Source: Myxococcaceae bacterium
GTDB taxonomy: Bacteria > Myxococcota > Myxococcia > Myxococcales > Myxococcaceae
Direction of reading: 5' to 3'
NCBI GenBank assembly: GCA_025459425.1
Contig: JALOQF010000093.1
Span: 1-41,934, forward strand
Length of the DNA: 41,934 nucleotides
Part shown: positions 30,016 through 38,903 of the stretch, piece after piece
Position numbering within the stretch: the first letter of the stretch is position 1
Layout of the letters: each line of letters opens with the position of its first letter
Notes under the pieces: model-generated
Seen by the model: only the letters and a program-made list of their open reading frames with translations
Databases searched by the model: none
Told to the model about the DNA's origin: nothing
Program-made: the position numbers and the translations under genes

Positions 30016-30581
30016 GGCGACAGCTCCAGATCGAGATCGACGCCGGCCTTCTTGAGGCACTCGGCGAGGAACTTCCGCGCTCGGGTGACGTTCTGCAGGA
30101 ACGTGTTGAGCGACATGCGCAGCGCGGCCGCGAGCGCGTGATCGTCACCGGTCCCTTCGAGCCGCTTCGCGAGCGCCTGCCCGGGCTGGGGCGGCAGCTT
30201 CTCGCGGCACTTCGCGATGGCCGCGCGGAGCTTCGGGTCGGGCGAAACCGGCTGCACCTCGCCCTGGGCGTCGAGCGCGCGGTGGAGCGCCTCCATCTCG
30301 GTCGGCGTCGGATTCGTCTTGCGCAGCTCGCTCAGGGCCACGTTGCGCGTCGTCGTGACGGCGAAGCGCAGCAGCGCGTTGGGGCGCCCGTCGTGCACGA
30401 AGCGCGGCGCCACCTGCCAGACGCGCAACAGCGCCTCCTGCAGCACGGCCTCGGTGTCACACAGCGTCGCGAAGGGTCGCAGGGTCTGCCGGAGCGACGA
30501 CTCGACCGACGACGCCCACTGCCCGAAGGCAGCCGCGTCGCCGGCCGAGATCCGCGCGAGCTGGTCCTGCTCTGCTTGCAT
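30012..30581 (-). CDS. ECF-type RNA polymerase sigma factor
   Basis: 189 residues from ATG 30581 with GGAG 6 nt upstream. Sigma region 2: DTEAVLQEALLRVWQVAPRF and RFAVTTTRNVALSELRK at about 60-110. Region 4-like HTH: DHALAAALRMSLNTFLQNVTRARKFLAECL near the C-terminus, where the usual RAR helix is recognisable. The linker has an unusual acidic segment (MEALHRALDAQGEVQPVSPD). It follows the VIT/vWA gene by 57 bp and is coupled to the 73-residue gene, so all three form one operon. No cognate membrane anti-sigma is obvious. Confidence 0.85.
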   Translation of the reverse strand: MQAEQDQLARISAGDAAAFGQWASSVESSLRQTLRPFATLCDTEAVLQEALLRVWQVAPRFVHDGRPNALLRFAVTTTRNVALSELRKTNPTPTEMEALHRALDAQGEVQPVSPDPKLRAAIAKCREKLPPQPGQALAKRLEGTGDDHALAAALRMSLNTFLQNVTRARKFLAECLKKAGVDLDLELSP

Positions 30582-30638
30582 CGCGACTCCTCTCGCCGCC
30601 CACCCGTCACGGGCGTGGACGGCGACGTTCTGCACCGG

Positions 30639-33176
30639 TCACTGCTCGATGACCACTTCGACGTTCTGCCCGGCGCTGACGAGCTGCACACGCGCGGGGC
30701 CCTGCACCTCACCGGGCAGCGTGAGCGTCAGCGTCAGCACCAGGCCCTGGCCATAGACGCCGTTCGAGGTGGTGAACGAGAAGTTCACCTGCGCCTTCAC
30801 CGTGGTGCCGTCGGCGAGCTCGACGATGGCGTCCTTCGCGGGCACCCAGTCGATGGTCTCGTCGACGACGATCTCGAGATCGAGCCGGGTGCCGTGCTGG
30901 CGGAGCAGCTTCGCCACCAGGCGCCGAGCACCACCGCCGGGAGACACCGCCTTCTTCAGCTTGTCGACGAGCGCGCCCAGTCTGAACCCGCGGGATTTGC
31001 GGGCCGCCTGGTCCTTCGCGGGCGGTGCGCCTCCAGCGGGCGCCGAGGGAGCCCTGGTGGCGGGCGGCGGCTCCATCACGACCGAGCGCCTCTCCTCGTC
31101 GTCGTCGGCGAAACCATCCGCCGGTGCACTGGTCGGGGCGAGGAACGAGCCCGTGGTCGGCTCGTCGAACGACGCGTCACCTTCGGCCTCGTCGCTCATC
31201 ATCGGCGCGGGGGCTCCGCGGGGAAGGTCCATGGGCTCGGCGACTTCACGCTTCGACGCCTCCTCGGACCGCGTTCGCATCATCGAGGGACGGACGGGCA
31301 TCGCGGCCGCCATCGTCTTCATCGGGGCTGCCGCCATCGCAGGCCGCAGGCCGACCCCCTCGGCCGACAACCCGTACGCGAGCTCGTGCGGCTGGGTGAC
31401 GTTGCGCCGCGGCAGGCGTGGGTCGACGGTGAGCTGCTCGCTGATGGCCACCCACGAGGTGAGGCGTGTGGAGATCTGGAACGACAGGCCCAGCTCCGTC
31501 ACCGCGGGGTCGACCGTCACGCCAGGCTCGACGAGGCGCTGGGTCTCGAGATCCTCCACCAGTTCACGGGCGAACAGCGTCGCCACCGAGCGGCTGCCCT
31601 GGCCGAGGTCGGCCGCCGGCACCCGGAGCGACTCCTCGAAGTCACCCACCGCCGTGCGCGCGCGGATCGTCAGCGTGCCGCCGCTGGCCTTGAGCCGCAT
31701 CGACAGCAGGGCCGGAGCACCGCCGTACACGTCGGGCAGACGCTGAGGCGCCGACAGCTCGAGCGCGTCTCCACCGAGCGTGATGTCGGTGAGCAGCGGC
31801 GCCGAGGTGCGCGCCAGCAGCCGGCGGATCATCACCTCGACGTCTTCTCCCAGGCCCATCACCAGCTCGACGCCCCGGCCGCAGCGCGCCGCCGGCTGGG
31901 TGAGCGAGCGGTTGACGCCCGAGCCCACGCCGATGGTGTGCACGCGCGAGCCCTCGGGCAGGCGCTTCGAGATGGCGGTGAGCACCTCGTGCTCCGAGCC
32001 AATGAGGCCGTCGGTGATGAGTACCACCTGCCGCTGCGCCTCGGCGCGCACGCCCGAGAGCGCCTCGATGATGCCGCTCGCCATCTCGGTGCCGCCCGAC
32101 GCGCGGAGCTTCGCCAGCCACGCCTGCGCGTCCTTGCGGTTGGCCGCCGTCGCCGGGACCGCCTCACGCTTCCACCGCCGAGGAGACGAGGAGAACTCGA
32201 TCAGCTCCAGCGTGTCGCGCTCGGTGAGCGAGTCGACGAGCGCCGAGGTGAAGCGCCGCGCCTGATCGAGCGGCTGGCCCGACATGGACCCCGACGTGTC
32301 GAGAAGGACGATGAGATCGCGCTTCAGCGCGGTGACGTGCGCCTCGGCCGTCGGCGGCACCAGCGTCAGCAGGCCGTACGACGAGGTCGACGCGGGGCCC
32401 TTCGCGGGGCGGCACACGTCGAGCTCGACGCCGACGGCCAGGTTCGCCGCGCGCCACCGCACCACCACGTCTCGGTCCAGGCTCGCGCCCGCGTCGTTCG
32501 CGAACGCCACGTCGGTTCCGTTCAGCCCCCGCACCGTGTGGAGCGCGTGGCTGGGCGACTCGGGCCGCACTCCCTCGGCGAGCCGATCTCGCACCGTGAG
32601 GCCCAGCGTCAGCTTCACGGGGAGCGCCTGATCCGCCACGTCGACGGTCACCTTCGCGTGATCCGCCACGCGCCCGGGCTCGCCGAGGTAACGGGGCGCC
32701 ACCACCGTGGGGAAGCGCCATTCCCAGAAGCCGTCGGGCAGCCACGCGAGCTTCTGATCGATCGTCACCTCGCAGATGACCGACAGGCGCGGCGGCACGT
32801 TGCCGACCTCCTGGGTGAAGAGGCTGGTGCGCTCCTGATCGAGGATCGCGGCCGTACGGCCCGACAGCACCGCGTCTTCGAAGCGCGCGCGCGCCTGCTG
32901 CTTCGTGTCCACCTCGCCGACGATGCGCTGATCGCCGATGGTGAACGAGAAGCCGCTGACGGCGCCGTCGGCCGGCAGTGGGAGCGAGTAGGTGACGCGC
33001 AGCGGCTCGGCGTGCGGGTTGTGGAACGTCTGCGTCAACGTCACGCGCACGAGCCCGGCCTTCGCGTCGGCGGACAACGAGGCGCCGGTGAGCGGCAGGG
33101 TGCGGCCGTCGAGGCTGACGAGGCGGCCTCCAGACGACTCATACGACGGGGTGGCGTGGGGAGCGGCGGCGGGCAT
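30639..33176 (-). CDS. VIT-domain and von Willebrand factor A-domain protein
   Basis: 845 residues. VIT domain at about 20-165 (RVTLTQTFHNPHAEPLRVTY, then QQARARFEDA, typical of inter-alpha-trypsin inhibitor heavy chains), then a vWA domain from about 285 with intact MIDAS DTSGSMSG (293-300). Beyond the vWA are about 150 residues of beta-rich sequence, a Pro/Ala and acidic disordered stretch, and a C-terminal domain with LRQHGTRLDLEIVVDETIDW. There is no signal peptide, so it is probably cytoplasmic, which is unusual for the family. ATG 33176 has AAAGGA 6 nt upstream. It heads the sigma-factor operon. Confidence 0.93.
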   Translation of the reverse strand: MPAAAPHATPSYESSGGRLVSLDGRTLPLTGASLSADAKAGLVRVTLTQTFHNPHAEPLRVTYSLPLPADGAVSGFSFTIGDQRIVGEVDTKQQARARFEDAVLSGRTAAILDQERTSLFTQEVGNVPPRLSVICEVTIDQKLAWLPDGFWEWRFPTVVAPRYLGEPGRVADHAKVTVDVADQALPVKLTLGLTVRDRLAEGVRPESPSHALHTVRGLNGTDVAFANDAGASLDRDVVVRWRAANLAVGVELDVCRPAKGPASTSSYGLLTLVPPTAEAHVTALKRDLIVLLDTSGSMSGQPLDQARRFTSALVDSLTERDTLELIEFSSSPRRWKREAVPATAANRKDAQAWLAKLRASGGTEMASGIIEALSGVRAEAQRQVVLITDGLIGSEHEVLTAISKRLPEGSRVHTIGVGSGVNRSLTQPAARCGRGVELVMGLGEDVEVMIRRLLARTSAPLLTDITLGGDALELSAPQRLPDVYGGAPALLSMRLKASGGTLTIRARTAVGDFEESLRVPAADLGQGSRSVATLFARELVEDLETQRLVEPGVTVDPAVTELGLSFQISTRLTSWVAISEQLTVDPRLPRRNVTQPHELAYGLSAEGVGLRPAMAAAPMKTMAAAMPVRPSMMRTRSEEASKREVAEPMDLPRGAPAPMMSDEAEGDASFDEPTTGSFLAPTSAPADGFADDDEERRSVVMEPPPATRAPSAPAGGAPPAKDQAARKSRGFRLGALVDKLKKAVSPGGGARRLVAKLLRQHGTRLDLEIVVDETIDWVPAKDAIVELADGTTVKAQVNFSFTTSNGVYGQGLVLTLTLTLPGEVQGPARVQLVSAGQNVEVVIEQ

Positions 33177-33263
33177 GGCGTGGTTCCTTTCGTCGAGGGG
33201 TTCAAGACCCTCAACGCGACCAGGCCCGCAGTCTGTGACAGCGATCTTTTTTCTGCGAGGAAA

Positions 33264-33289
33264 CCCGTTGGTTTCGTTCAGGAAACGGG
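33264..33289. terminator. Hairpin between the lipoprotein gene and the VIT/vWA gene
   Basis: CCCGTT (33264-33269) and AACGGG (33284-33289) form a 6-bp stem with a 14-nt loop that contains GGTTTC. It begins 5 bp after the stop codon of the lipoprotein gene. A direct repeat AGGAAAC (33258 and 33280, period 22) overlaps it, so a protein-binding site is an alternative. No T-run follows in the transcript direction. Confidence 0.35.
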
Positions 33290-33293
33290 GCGT

Positions 33294-34487
33294 TCAGCGC
33301 ACCCGGAGCAGCGAGATGCCCGGCGGCCCGACCACCAGCACGCGGGTGCCGTCGAGGCTGACGATGGCTGTTCCGCCGCTGGGGGCTTCGAGGTCACGCC
33401 AGCCGATGCCCTGCTGCTGCTGGAACACGGAGTCGTCGGTGACGACGTAGCGGTCGGTGGAGCCGAGGCCCCAGGCCATCGCGCGCACTTCTCCGGGGGG
33501 GAGCGTGGCGCTCTTCCACTCGGGGCCGGGGCCCTGCACGAGGACTGGTGCGTTCGACGGGGCTTCGCGCTTGCCGAGCACCCACAGGCCGTCGGTGTCG
33601 AAGCGCGCCTGCCGCCACGTCGCGGGAATGGGTGGCGCGAGGGCCTCGAAGCGGGTGCCGTTCCAGGTGAAGAGCGAATCGCCCGCGAAGGCGACCACCT
33701 GGTCGGCGCCTGCAGCGATGCCTGCGAAGGGCCGAGTGGAGAGCTCTGCCAGCACGAGGTCGACGTCCCACGGGCCCGCGCGCCCATCGGCCGTGACGAC
33801 GAACAGCACGCCGTTGAGCCGGGTGACGCCGGTGAAGGCGACCGGGCCGTGGCTGTGCTGCACGCGGCCCAGCGCGGTGGGGCGACCGGAGATCAACGTG
33901 CCGTCGTCACCCGCGAGGTCGAGCACGCCATCAGCGCCGATGTGCAGCGCGCGCAGCGTCGCGGTGACGCCGAGGTCGACGGGCGCTCCCCAGGCGTTGT
34001 TACGGAACGGGAGCAGCAGGCCGCGATCGCCGACGGCCCACACGGTGCCGTCGGGAGCCTTCGCGGCGGCGTGGAGGGTGACGGGCTGGAGCGTCGGCAC
34101 CACGCTCCAGCGCGGCCGCGCGGTGGGATCCGACGGCGTCACCCGGACCGTGAGCGCGCGCGAGACGCCGCTCCAGCTCGCGCCGAGGCGCACCTGGCCC
34201 GCGCAGGCGGGGTCTTCGGAGGGATCGCAGCGGAAGGTGACACTGCCCTCGCCGTTCACGAGGGCCACCTGTTCCCCCTCGACGAAGGACCCGACGCCGG
34301 CGGTGAGCTGCACGACGCCGGTGCCCGAGCTCCCATCAGGCTGCGTGGCGATGACGCGAATGATGGCGCGCTCGAAGCGGCCATCGAAGACGCTGCGGTC
34401 GCTCAACAGGCTCAGCTCGGGCTCGGCGGGCGGGCCGCAGCGAGCCAGACACAACACGGACGCAGCGAGGGCCAGGTGACGACGCAT
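33294..34487 (-). CDS. Putative lipoprotein with beta-propeller-like repeats
   Basis: 397 residues. N-terminal signal MRRHLALAASVLCLARC with Cys17 the likely lipid site, although Arg at -1 is atypical of a lipobox. The first domain (about 25-120) is Ig-like (SFVEGEQVALVNGEGSVTFR). Then come repeated strands of the type GTVWAVGDRGLLLPF, DGVLDLAGDDGTLISG and LNGVLFVVTADGRAGPW, as in WD/YVTN-like propellers. It is probably anchored to the outer membrane with the propeller facing outside. It is upstream of the VIT/vWA gene on the same strand but separated by 117 bp and a hairpin, so co-transcription is uncertain. Confidence 0.78.
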   Translation of the reverse strand: MRRHLALAASVLCLARCGPPAEPELSLLSDRSVFDGRFERAIIRVIATQPDGSSGTGVVQLTAGVGSFVEGEQVALVNGEGSVTFRCDPSEDPACAGQVRLGASWSGVSRALTVRVTPSDPTARPRWSVVPTLQPVTLHAAAKAPDGTVWAVGDRGLLLPFRNNAWGAPVDLGVTATLRALHIGADGVLDLAGDDGTLISGRPTALGRVQHSHGPVAFTGVTRLNGVLFVVTADGRAGPWDVDLVLAELSTRPFAGIAAGADQVVAFAGDSLFTWNGTRFEALAPPIPATWRQARFDTDGLWVLGKREAPSNAPVLVQGPGPEWKSATLPPGEVRAMAWGLGSTDRYVVTDDSVFQQQQGIGWRDLEAPSGGTAIVSLDGTRVLVVGPPGISLLRVR

Positions 34488-34546
34488 GGAAGGAGTCTCC
34501 TCGTCGTCGCCTTCGGCACGCGTCGCCGGTGGGGTTAAGCCCGGGG

Positions 34547-34933
34547 TTACTTCCGCCCCACCTCGATGGTGAAGCGGAAGGGCGGCTGCATGTCCGAGCC
34601 CCAGACGCTGATGGCGTAGCTGTCGCCTTCCTTCGCGCTCTGCGGCACCTCGAAGCGGTAGGTGAAGACCTCTTCGCCGCGCTTGATGCCGGCGCGCAGG
34701 CCGGGGCCGTAGGCGATGCGGCCGAGCCCGTCACCGCCGCGCGCGTCGGCGACCACGTCCATCACGCCGCCCTGGGTGAGCTTGACGTGCTGCCCGTCGA
34801 GCACCTGGCCCGGGTTGGCCGGGTTGCCGTGAATGCGGAGGTACTCGACCGCCGAGCCTTCTTCGGTGTTGGCGAGCCCCGGCGCCGGGCGCTGGATGAA
34901 GAACTGCCTCTTGAAGAGCGGAGCCTGCTTCAT
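34547..34933 (-). CDS. Conserved hypothetical protein
   Basis: 128 residues, soluble, beta-rich. No signal peptide. Segments such as VEYLRIHGNPANPGQVLDGQ and IKRGEEVFTYRFEVPQSAKE, and the C-terminal PPFRFTIEVGRK, look like an Ig- or jelly-roll-type fold. I do not recognise a family. ATG 34933 starts the reading frame; the short gap to the lipoprotein gene (59 bp) allows co-transcription. Upstream (34934-35115) no gene is seen. Confidence 0.72.
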   Translation of the reverse strand: MKQAPLFKRQFFIQRPAPGLANTEEGSAVEYLRIHGNPANPGQVLDGQHVKLTQGGVMDVVADARGGDGLGRIAYGPGLRAGIKRGEEVFTYRFEVPQSAKEGDSYAISVWGSDMQPPFRFTIEVGRK

Positions 34934-35115
34934 GACGTTGCCTCGTTGGTGCGTGAGTGAGAACGACGACTGCGAGGCACATTGTCGGGGCTTCGAATGC
35001 GTTTGTCTCTTGAGTCACGGACGCCCCGGGTGACGTCAGGCCCGTGACGCAAGCGCGCGCCGTCGCGACGCGAACTTGTCTCGTGGGGTGAGGCACGACC
35101 CGCCGCGCGCGGGGG

Positions 35116-36012
35116 TCAGCGCGACCCGTTTGGCGTCGGTTGACCCACCGGTTTCGGGGCGTCGGCGGGCGTGGGCCCGAGGCGTTTCTCGAGGGCCGCG
35201 AGGCGGGCGAGCGTCTGCTCGTAGAGCGCGTCGACCTTCACGTGGAGCTGCGTCACCTCGAGGCCCGCGCGCATGTTCGCGTCGTACTCGGCGTCGGAGC
35301 GGATGCGATCTTTCGCGGCCTGGCGGTTCTGGCTGATGAGCACCATGCACGAGAGGAAGATGGCCTCGAGCGAGACGACCATCGTCAACAGGCCGAAGGG
35401 AAAGGGATCGAACGCGTGCACGCCGGGCACGACGTCGAGGTTCACGGCGATCCACGCGGCGAACCACAGCATGTGCAGCACGAGGAAGCTGATGCGGCCG
35501 GAGAAGTCGGCGGCGGCGTCGGCGATGCGCTGCACCGTGGTGAGCTTCTCTTCGACGGCCTCGTTGGGGCTGTAGGTCGGGCGGCTGCCGATGAGCTTGT
35601 CGGCTTCGCGCAGGCGTTTGCCGATGGTCGACAGCACGTCCATCGCGGAGGTGGGGTGGCGCTTGAAGAGCAGCTCGAGATCGCCGCGGTCCAGGCGCAC
35701 GGCGCGGGTGCCCTCGAGGGCGACGGCCGAGGCGCTGCGCGGGTCGCCGTCGAGGAGCGAGAGCTCTCCGAAGAAGTCGCCGGCCTTCGCGGTCTCGAAG
35801 ACGACGCGCTGGCCGATGGTGTCTTCGACGAAGATCTCCACGGCGCCGGCGACGACGATGAAGATCGATCCGCCGGGGTCTCCGCGCTTGAAGACGACCT
35901 GCCCGGGCTCGAAGGTGACGTCGTCGAGCTGCGCGGCCAGCAGCGTGCGCTCCTCTTCGTCGAGGCGCTCGAAGAGGGGAACGCTGGCGAGCAACGTCGT
36001 GTCGGCGGGCAT
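35116..36012 (-). CDS. cNMP-binding domain fused to DUF1003 membrane protein
   Basis: 298 residues from ATG 36012 (the longer in-frame start only adds a basic leader). N-terminal cNMP-binding domain: FEPGQVVFKRGDPGGSIFIV and GDFFGELSLLDGDPRSASAVA, the phosphate-binding cassette with conserved Glu and Arg. The C-terminal half is DUF1003: RISFLVLHMLWFAAWIAVNLDV, then FPFGLLTMVVSLEAIFLSCMVLISQNRQ with two membrane helices, and a coiled-coil tail (LHVKVDALYEQTLARLAALEKRL). The fusion suggests a membrane sensor. cAMP or cGMP may be the ligand; no output domain is seen. Confidence 0.92.
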   Translation of the reverse strand: MPADTTLLASVPLFERLDEEERTLLAAQLDDVTFEPGQVVFKRGDPGGSIFIVVAGAVEIFVEDTIGQRVVFETAKAGDFFGELSLLDGDPRSASAVALEGTRAVRLDRGDLELLFKRHPTSAMDVLSTIGKRLREADKLIGSRPTYSPNEAVEEKLTTVQRIADAAADFSGRISFLVLHMLWFAAWIAVNLDVVPGVHAFDPFPFGLLTMVVSLEAIFLSCMVLISQNRQAAKDRIRSDAEYDANMRAGLEVTQLHVKVDALYEQTLARLAALEKRLGPTPADAPKPVGQPTPNGSR

Positions 36013-36184
36013 GCGACAGCGGCACCTAGCTGCCCTGACGAGTGAGGGCAACCCATGGCGGCGAGGCGTTTGCAGTCGCCGGGGCGGTGATGCGGTATGG
36101 TGCCTCTCGACGCGCGGTCGTATCGCGGGGTGAGGGGTCGAGGGTGACGGTCAGGGTCGGTGGGGACTTCGCGGAGGACGGTTC

Positions 36185-36520
36185 GTGGACGTGATCGATT
36201 GGCAGGCGCTGAAGGAGAACTGCGCCGGTGACGACGCGCTGGTGAACGAGATCGTCGAGCTCTTCCGCAAGGAGGGCCCGGTCTTGTTGGCTGACGTGAG
36301 GAAGGCCGTGGGCAGCAACGAGGCGTTGGCGATCAAGCGCACCGCGCACCGGCTGAAGGGCGCGCTGGTGAGTTTGGCGGCGCAGCAGGCCACGTCACTG
36401 GCGAGGGATCTCGAGCTGGCCGGCGCGCAGAATGATCTGTCGAAGGTGACGCAGCTCGAGACCGAGCTGGAGCGCGAGATGGCGAAGCTGTTGGGCGTGC
36501 TGCAGAACCGGGCGTCGTAG
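36185..36520 (+). CDS. Histidine phosphotransfer (HPt) domain protein
   Basis: 111 residues, a single HPt domain. The phosphoacceptor motif AHRLKGALVSLAA places His at about 55, followed by the usual helix with GA-x-x-L. The four-helix bundle layout is complete: LVNEIVELFRKEG, the His helix, then LEREMAKLLGVLQ. It relays phosphate between a hybrid kinase and a response regulator that are not in this window. GTG 36185 has GGAGGA about 7 nt upstream. It ends 17 bp from the convergent HEAT-like gene. Confidence 0.94.
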   Translation: MDVIDWQALKENCAGDDALVNEIVELFRKEGPVLLADVRKAVGSNEALAIKRTAHRLKGALVSLAAQQATSLARDLELAGAQNDLSKVTQLETELEREMAKLLGVLQNRAS

Positions 36521-36537
36521 CGGGCGGGTTGCGCCAT

Positions 36538-37128
36538 CTACGGACGATTCAGGCGGCGACGCACCCGTTGTTCGGCCATCTCACGACAGTCTTCGATTGC
36601 GCGCGCCGCTTCGTCCGCGACCGTGCCCACCCAGCCCTCGGCGACTGCGTGGTCGTTCAGCATCCCTTCCAGGTGCTTGCACATCGGTAGGAAGCCGGTG
36701 GATCCGAGCGTGTTGGCGACGCAGTACCTGACCTCGGGCGAAGGGTCCGTCATCGTTCTGAGGAGCACTCGAATCGCGTCCTCGAAATGCGCCTCACCGG
36801 GTTCGAACCTGAGGAAGAGGTAGGACAGCACTTCCGCCGCCTGGCCACGAACGCTGGGGTGTTCGGTGGCGTCATCCAGAATCGTCATGGCGACCGGCCA
36901 GGTTCGCGTGTCGCCATGCCACGCGAGCGCGTAGAGCACAGCCTGCCGATTGGGTGGCCGCTGCTCGTTCGGGAGAACCTCGAGGAGCGACTCCGTTGTC
37001 GACGAGTCGCCACTCAGGAGGCGGGCCGCTCGAATGATCTCTGCCTTGTCTTCACCTACGACGGCCTCGAGCGCTGCGCGGCGCGCGTCTGCATCGAGAG
37101 GTCGCGGTGACGTTCTTGTGCCCTTCAT
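36538..37128 (-). CDS. HEAT-repeat-like protein
   Basis: 196 residues from ATG 37128 with AAGGG about 8 nt upstream. Alternating helices with HEAT/PBS-lyase-type spacing: NRQAVLYALAWHGDTRTWPV, SVRGQAAEVLSYLFLRFEPG and SPEVRYCVANTLGSTGFLPM. There is no signal peptide. The upstream extension in frame (to 37254) is Arg-rich and unlikely to be translated. GC is lower than in the flanking genes, and it is directly downstream of hipA, so it may belong to an accessory block. Such proteins can be immunity or scaffold proteins; no function is assigned. Confidence 0.8.
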   Translation of the reverse strand: MKGTRTSPRPLDADARRAALEAVVGEDKAEIIRAARLLSGDSSTTESLLEVLPNEQRPPNRQAVLYALAWHGDTRTWPVAMTILDDATEHPSVRGQAAEVLSYLFLRFEPGEAHFEDAIRVLLRTMTDPSPEVRYCVANTLGSTGFLPMCKHLEGMLNDHAVAEGWVGTVADEAARAIEDCREMAEQRVRRRLNRP

Positions 37129-37269
37129 GAAGCGGCCCTTCTCCGGTCCCAGGTTGGTCTCACCCTCGTTGCCCCGCTCAGACGCGCGCGCTGCAGGCGA
37201 GATGGTCGCGGTGCGGCGGGGCCACCTGACCGTTCGAGTCCTTTTTTCCCGCAAGGGGGATCTGCTCGC

Positions 37270-38526
37270 TCAACGACGCTTCCTGTCGCCCTTCCCACGC
37301 GGTCTCCGGCCACCAGCGGAGACCCCCAGGGCACGGCAGATGCGAGCCCGAGTCCGGGCGGGCACGCCGGCTTCGTCGGCGAACGTGGCGAACCTGTCGA
37401 CCGCGTCGCGCACTTCGTCGATGACGGCGCCGACGCGCCTCAGGTCGGCCCGGCGAGCCAATTCCTCGAGGTGCTGTCGCCCGGGCCTGGCGCCCTCGCC
37501 AGCCACCAGCATCCAGTGCTCGCCGCCGGGTCCCTCGGAGTAGCTCAAGTCGTACGCAGGGCTGACGCTCCACGCACCGCGCTCGTCCATCAAGAACGAA
37601 AAGTTCTTCGAGTGGTCGTCCCGGTGATGGGCGAAGACGTTGAAGCAGGCGCGACGGAACACCTCGAGCACCGCCGGCTCGGCTTTGACGAGATGTCGGG
37701 TCGCCCGCAGGAGCTCCTCGTAGGTCACCGAGGGTGCGGTGTGGGGCGCGTCGAGAAGGCCGGCCAGCGTGAGCTGGTGCACCTTTCGAGGGCCCGCTCG
37801 GTCGAAGCGACGAATCGCGAAGTACTTCCCGGCCAACAGGCGCGTCTCGGGTACGGCGATGCCCGCGGCCTTCGCCATGAGGAAGTACGCGTGCTCGAGC
37901 GCGCCGGCGTCGGGCCCGTCCTGCTGCGAGCGGAACTTCAGCAGCCACTGCGTGCAGCCGGGAAGCGCGTGCGCGGCCCCGACGTGGAGCGTCCCTTGCG
38001 GGTCGATTTGAACGAGGGCCTTGGGGCGCGCCCCATGAGGCGAGCCACCGATGGCGAAGAGGCGCTCGAAGTCGGTGCGTTTCCCGTCCGCGAGCACCGT
38101 CGCGACCTCGGCCTCGAACGCCTTGAGTTTCAACACCGTCGGCCGCTCGCGCAGCTGCTCCGGCTCGTAGACGAGTGCGCCCATCGCGCGGCTGCCCACC
38201 AGCGAGAGCCGGTCGAGCGGCCCGAGCTGCGCGCCGGAGTACCCCTGTTGACGAGCTCGCCGGTCGATGAGGAGGCGTCCCCAGCCGTCGGGGAGGCTGT
38301 CGTCGAACAAGCCCATCAGCCCGTCGAAGAGGCCTGGGTTGCCACGCACGACACCGGGACGAAGCGGCAGTCTGAAGGGAGAGAGCTCAAGCCCCAATGC
38401 CAGGAAGGACGGGTCGAACTCGAACAGCAGTTCGTGCCGGTGGCGCAGCAGGCGGCCCACCACCAGCCGACTGCCCTCGAGTGGCTCGTAGAAGACGGTG
38501 AGCCGCGTGACGGGGACGAACGTCAT
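37270..38526 (-). CDS. hipA: HipA-type serine/threonine kinase toxin
   Basis: 418 residues. HipA phosphorylates glutamyl-tRNA synthetase in E. coli and causes growth arrest; homologues may hit other targets. The P-loop-like Gly-rich segment GGSPHGARPKALVQ is at about 161-173, the ATP-site Lys in WLLKFRS near 197, the catalytic loop HRDDHSKNFSF at about 301-311 (Asp303 and Asn308), and the metal-binding Asp in SPAYDLSYS near 326. N-terminal HipA domain residues (SLPDGWGRLLIDRR) are present. It overlaps hipB by 4 bp (ATGA). All key residues appear intact, so the toxin should be active. Confidence 0.95.
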   Translation of the reverse strand: MTFVPVTRLTVFYEPLEGSRLVVGRLLRHRHELLFEFDPSFLALGLELSPFRLPLRPGVVRGNPGLFDGLMGLFDDSLPDGWGRLLIDRRARQQGYSGAQLGPLDRLSLVGSRAMGALVYEPEQLRERPTVLKLKAFEAEVATVLADGKRTDFERLFAIGGSPHGARPKALVQIDPQGTLHVGAAHALPGCTQWLLKFRSQQDGPDAGALEHAYFLMAKAAGIAVPETRLLAGKYFAIRRFDRAGPRKVHQLTLAGLLDAPHTAPSVTYEELLRATRHLVKAEPAVLEVFRRACFNVFAHHRDDHSKNFSFLMDERGAWSVSPAYDLSYSEGPGGEHWMLVAGEGARPGRQHLEELARRADLRRVGAVIDEVRDAVDRFATFADEAGVPARTRARICRALGVSAGGRRPRGKGDRKRR

Positions 38527-38834
38527 GACGACTTCTTCCTGGCGCGACGCCGGGTCATCGCCGCGGACTGTGCCTCGGCTTCTGCGAGCGAGTTGAACGG
38601 TGGCGCTTCGAAGAGCGCGCCGAAGGCGTCGGTGACACCCAGCGCGATGGCGATGCGGAGGGCGGTCTCGAGGGTGCCCATGCCGCTCGCCTCGAACCGT
38701 CGCAGGGCCTTGAGCCCGACGCCGGCGTTCGTTGCGAGTTCGGCCTGCTTCACGTTTCGCAGAAGGCGGAGGTGTCTGGCGCGAGCGCCGACCTCATGAA
38801 GGGTGTCGGCGACTCCTGGAAGATAAGAGGCCAT
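38523..38834 (-). CDS. hipB: HipB-type XRE-family antitoxin/regulator
   Basis: 103 residues. An XRE helix-turn-helix covers about 15-70: ARARHLRLLRNVKQAELATN, then AGVGLKALRRFEASGMGTLETALRIAIALG. The C-terminus is short and basic (MTRRRARKKSS), which is longer than the E. coli HipB tail. It is the first gene of the hipBA operon and should bind the palindrome just upstream. There is no strong Shine-Dalgarno before ATG 38834. Confidence 0.93.
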   Translation of the reverse strand: MASYLPGVADTLHEVGARARHLRLLRNVKQAELATNAGVGLKALRRFEASGMGTLETALRIAIALGVTDAFGALFEAPPFNSLAEAEAQSAAMTRRRARKKSS

Positions 38835-38844
38835 ATCGAGGTTC

Positions 38845-38867
38845 TTATCATCCGATTAGGTTGATAA
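38845..38867. promoter_or_regulatory. Palindromic operator between hipBA and the divergent small genes
   Basis: TTATCATCC (38845-38853) and GGTTGATAA (38859-38867) form a 9-bp inverted repeat with one mismatch and a GATTA centre, 11 bp upstream of the hipB start. It resembles the TATCC-N8-GGATA sites of E. coli HipB in having TATC/GATA arms. A TTGATA within it followed 17 bp on by TTTTAA could also be the promoter of the divergent gene, so HipB may control both directions. The region is AT-rich compared with its surroundings. Confidence 0.6.
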
Positions 38868-38903
38868 AGTGCCCAATCAAGACTTTTAACGGTTGGCCAG
38901 ATT

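Noticed and set aside
30138-34538. A 1466-codon open frame on the plus strand covering the sigma factor, VIT/vWA and lipoprotein region.
   Set aside because: It is antisense to three well-supported genes with recognised domains; the predicted product is Arg/Gly/His-rich with no domain. Long antisense frames are expected in GC-saturated DNA.
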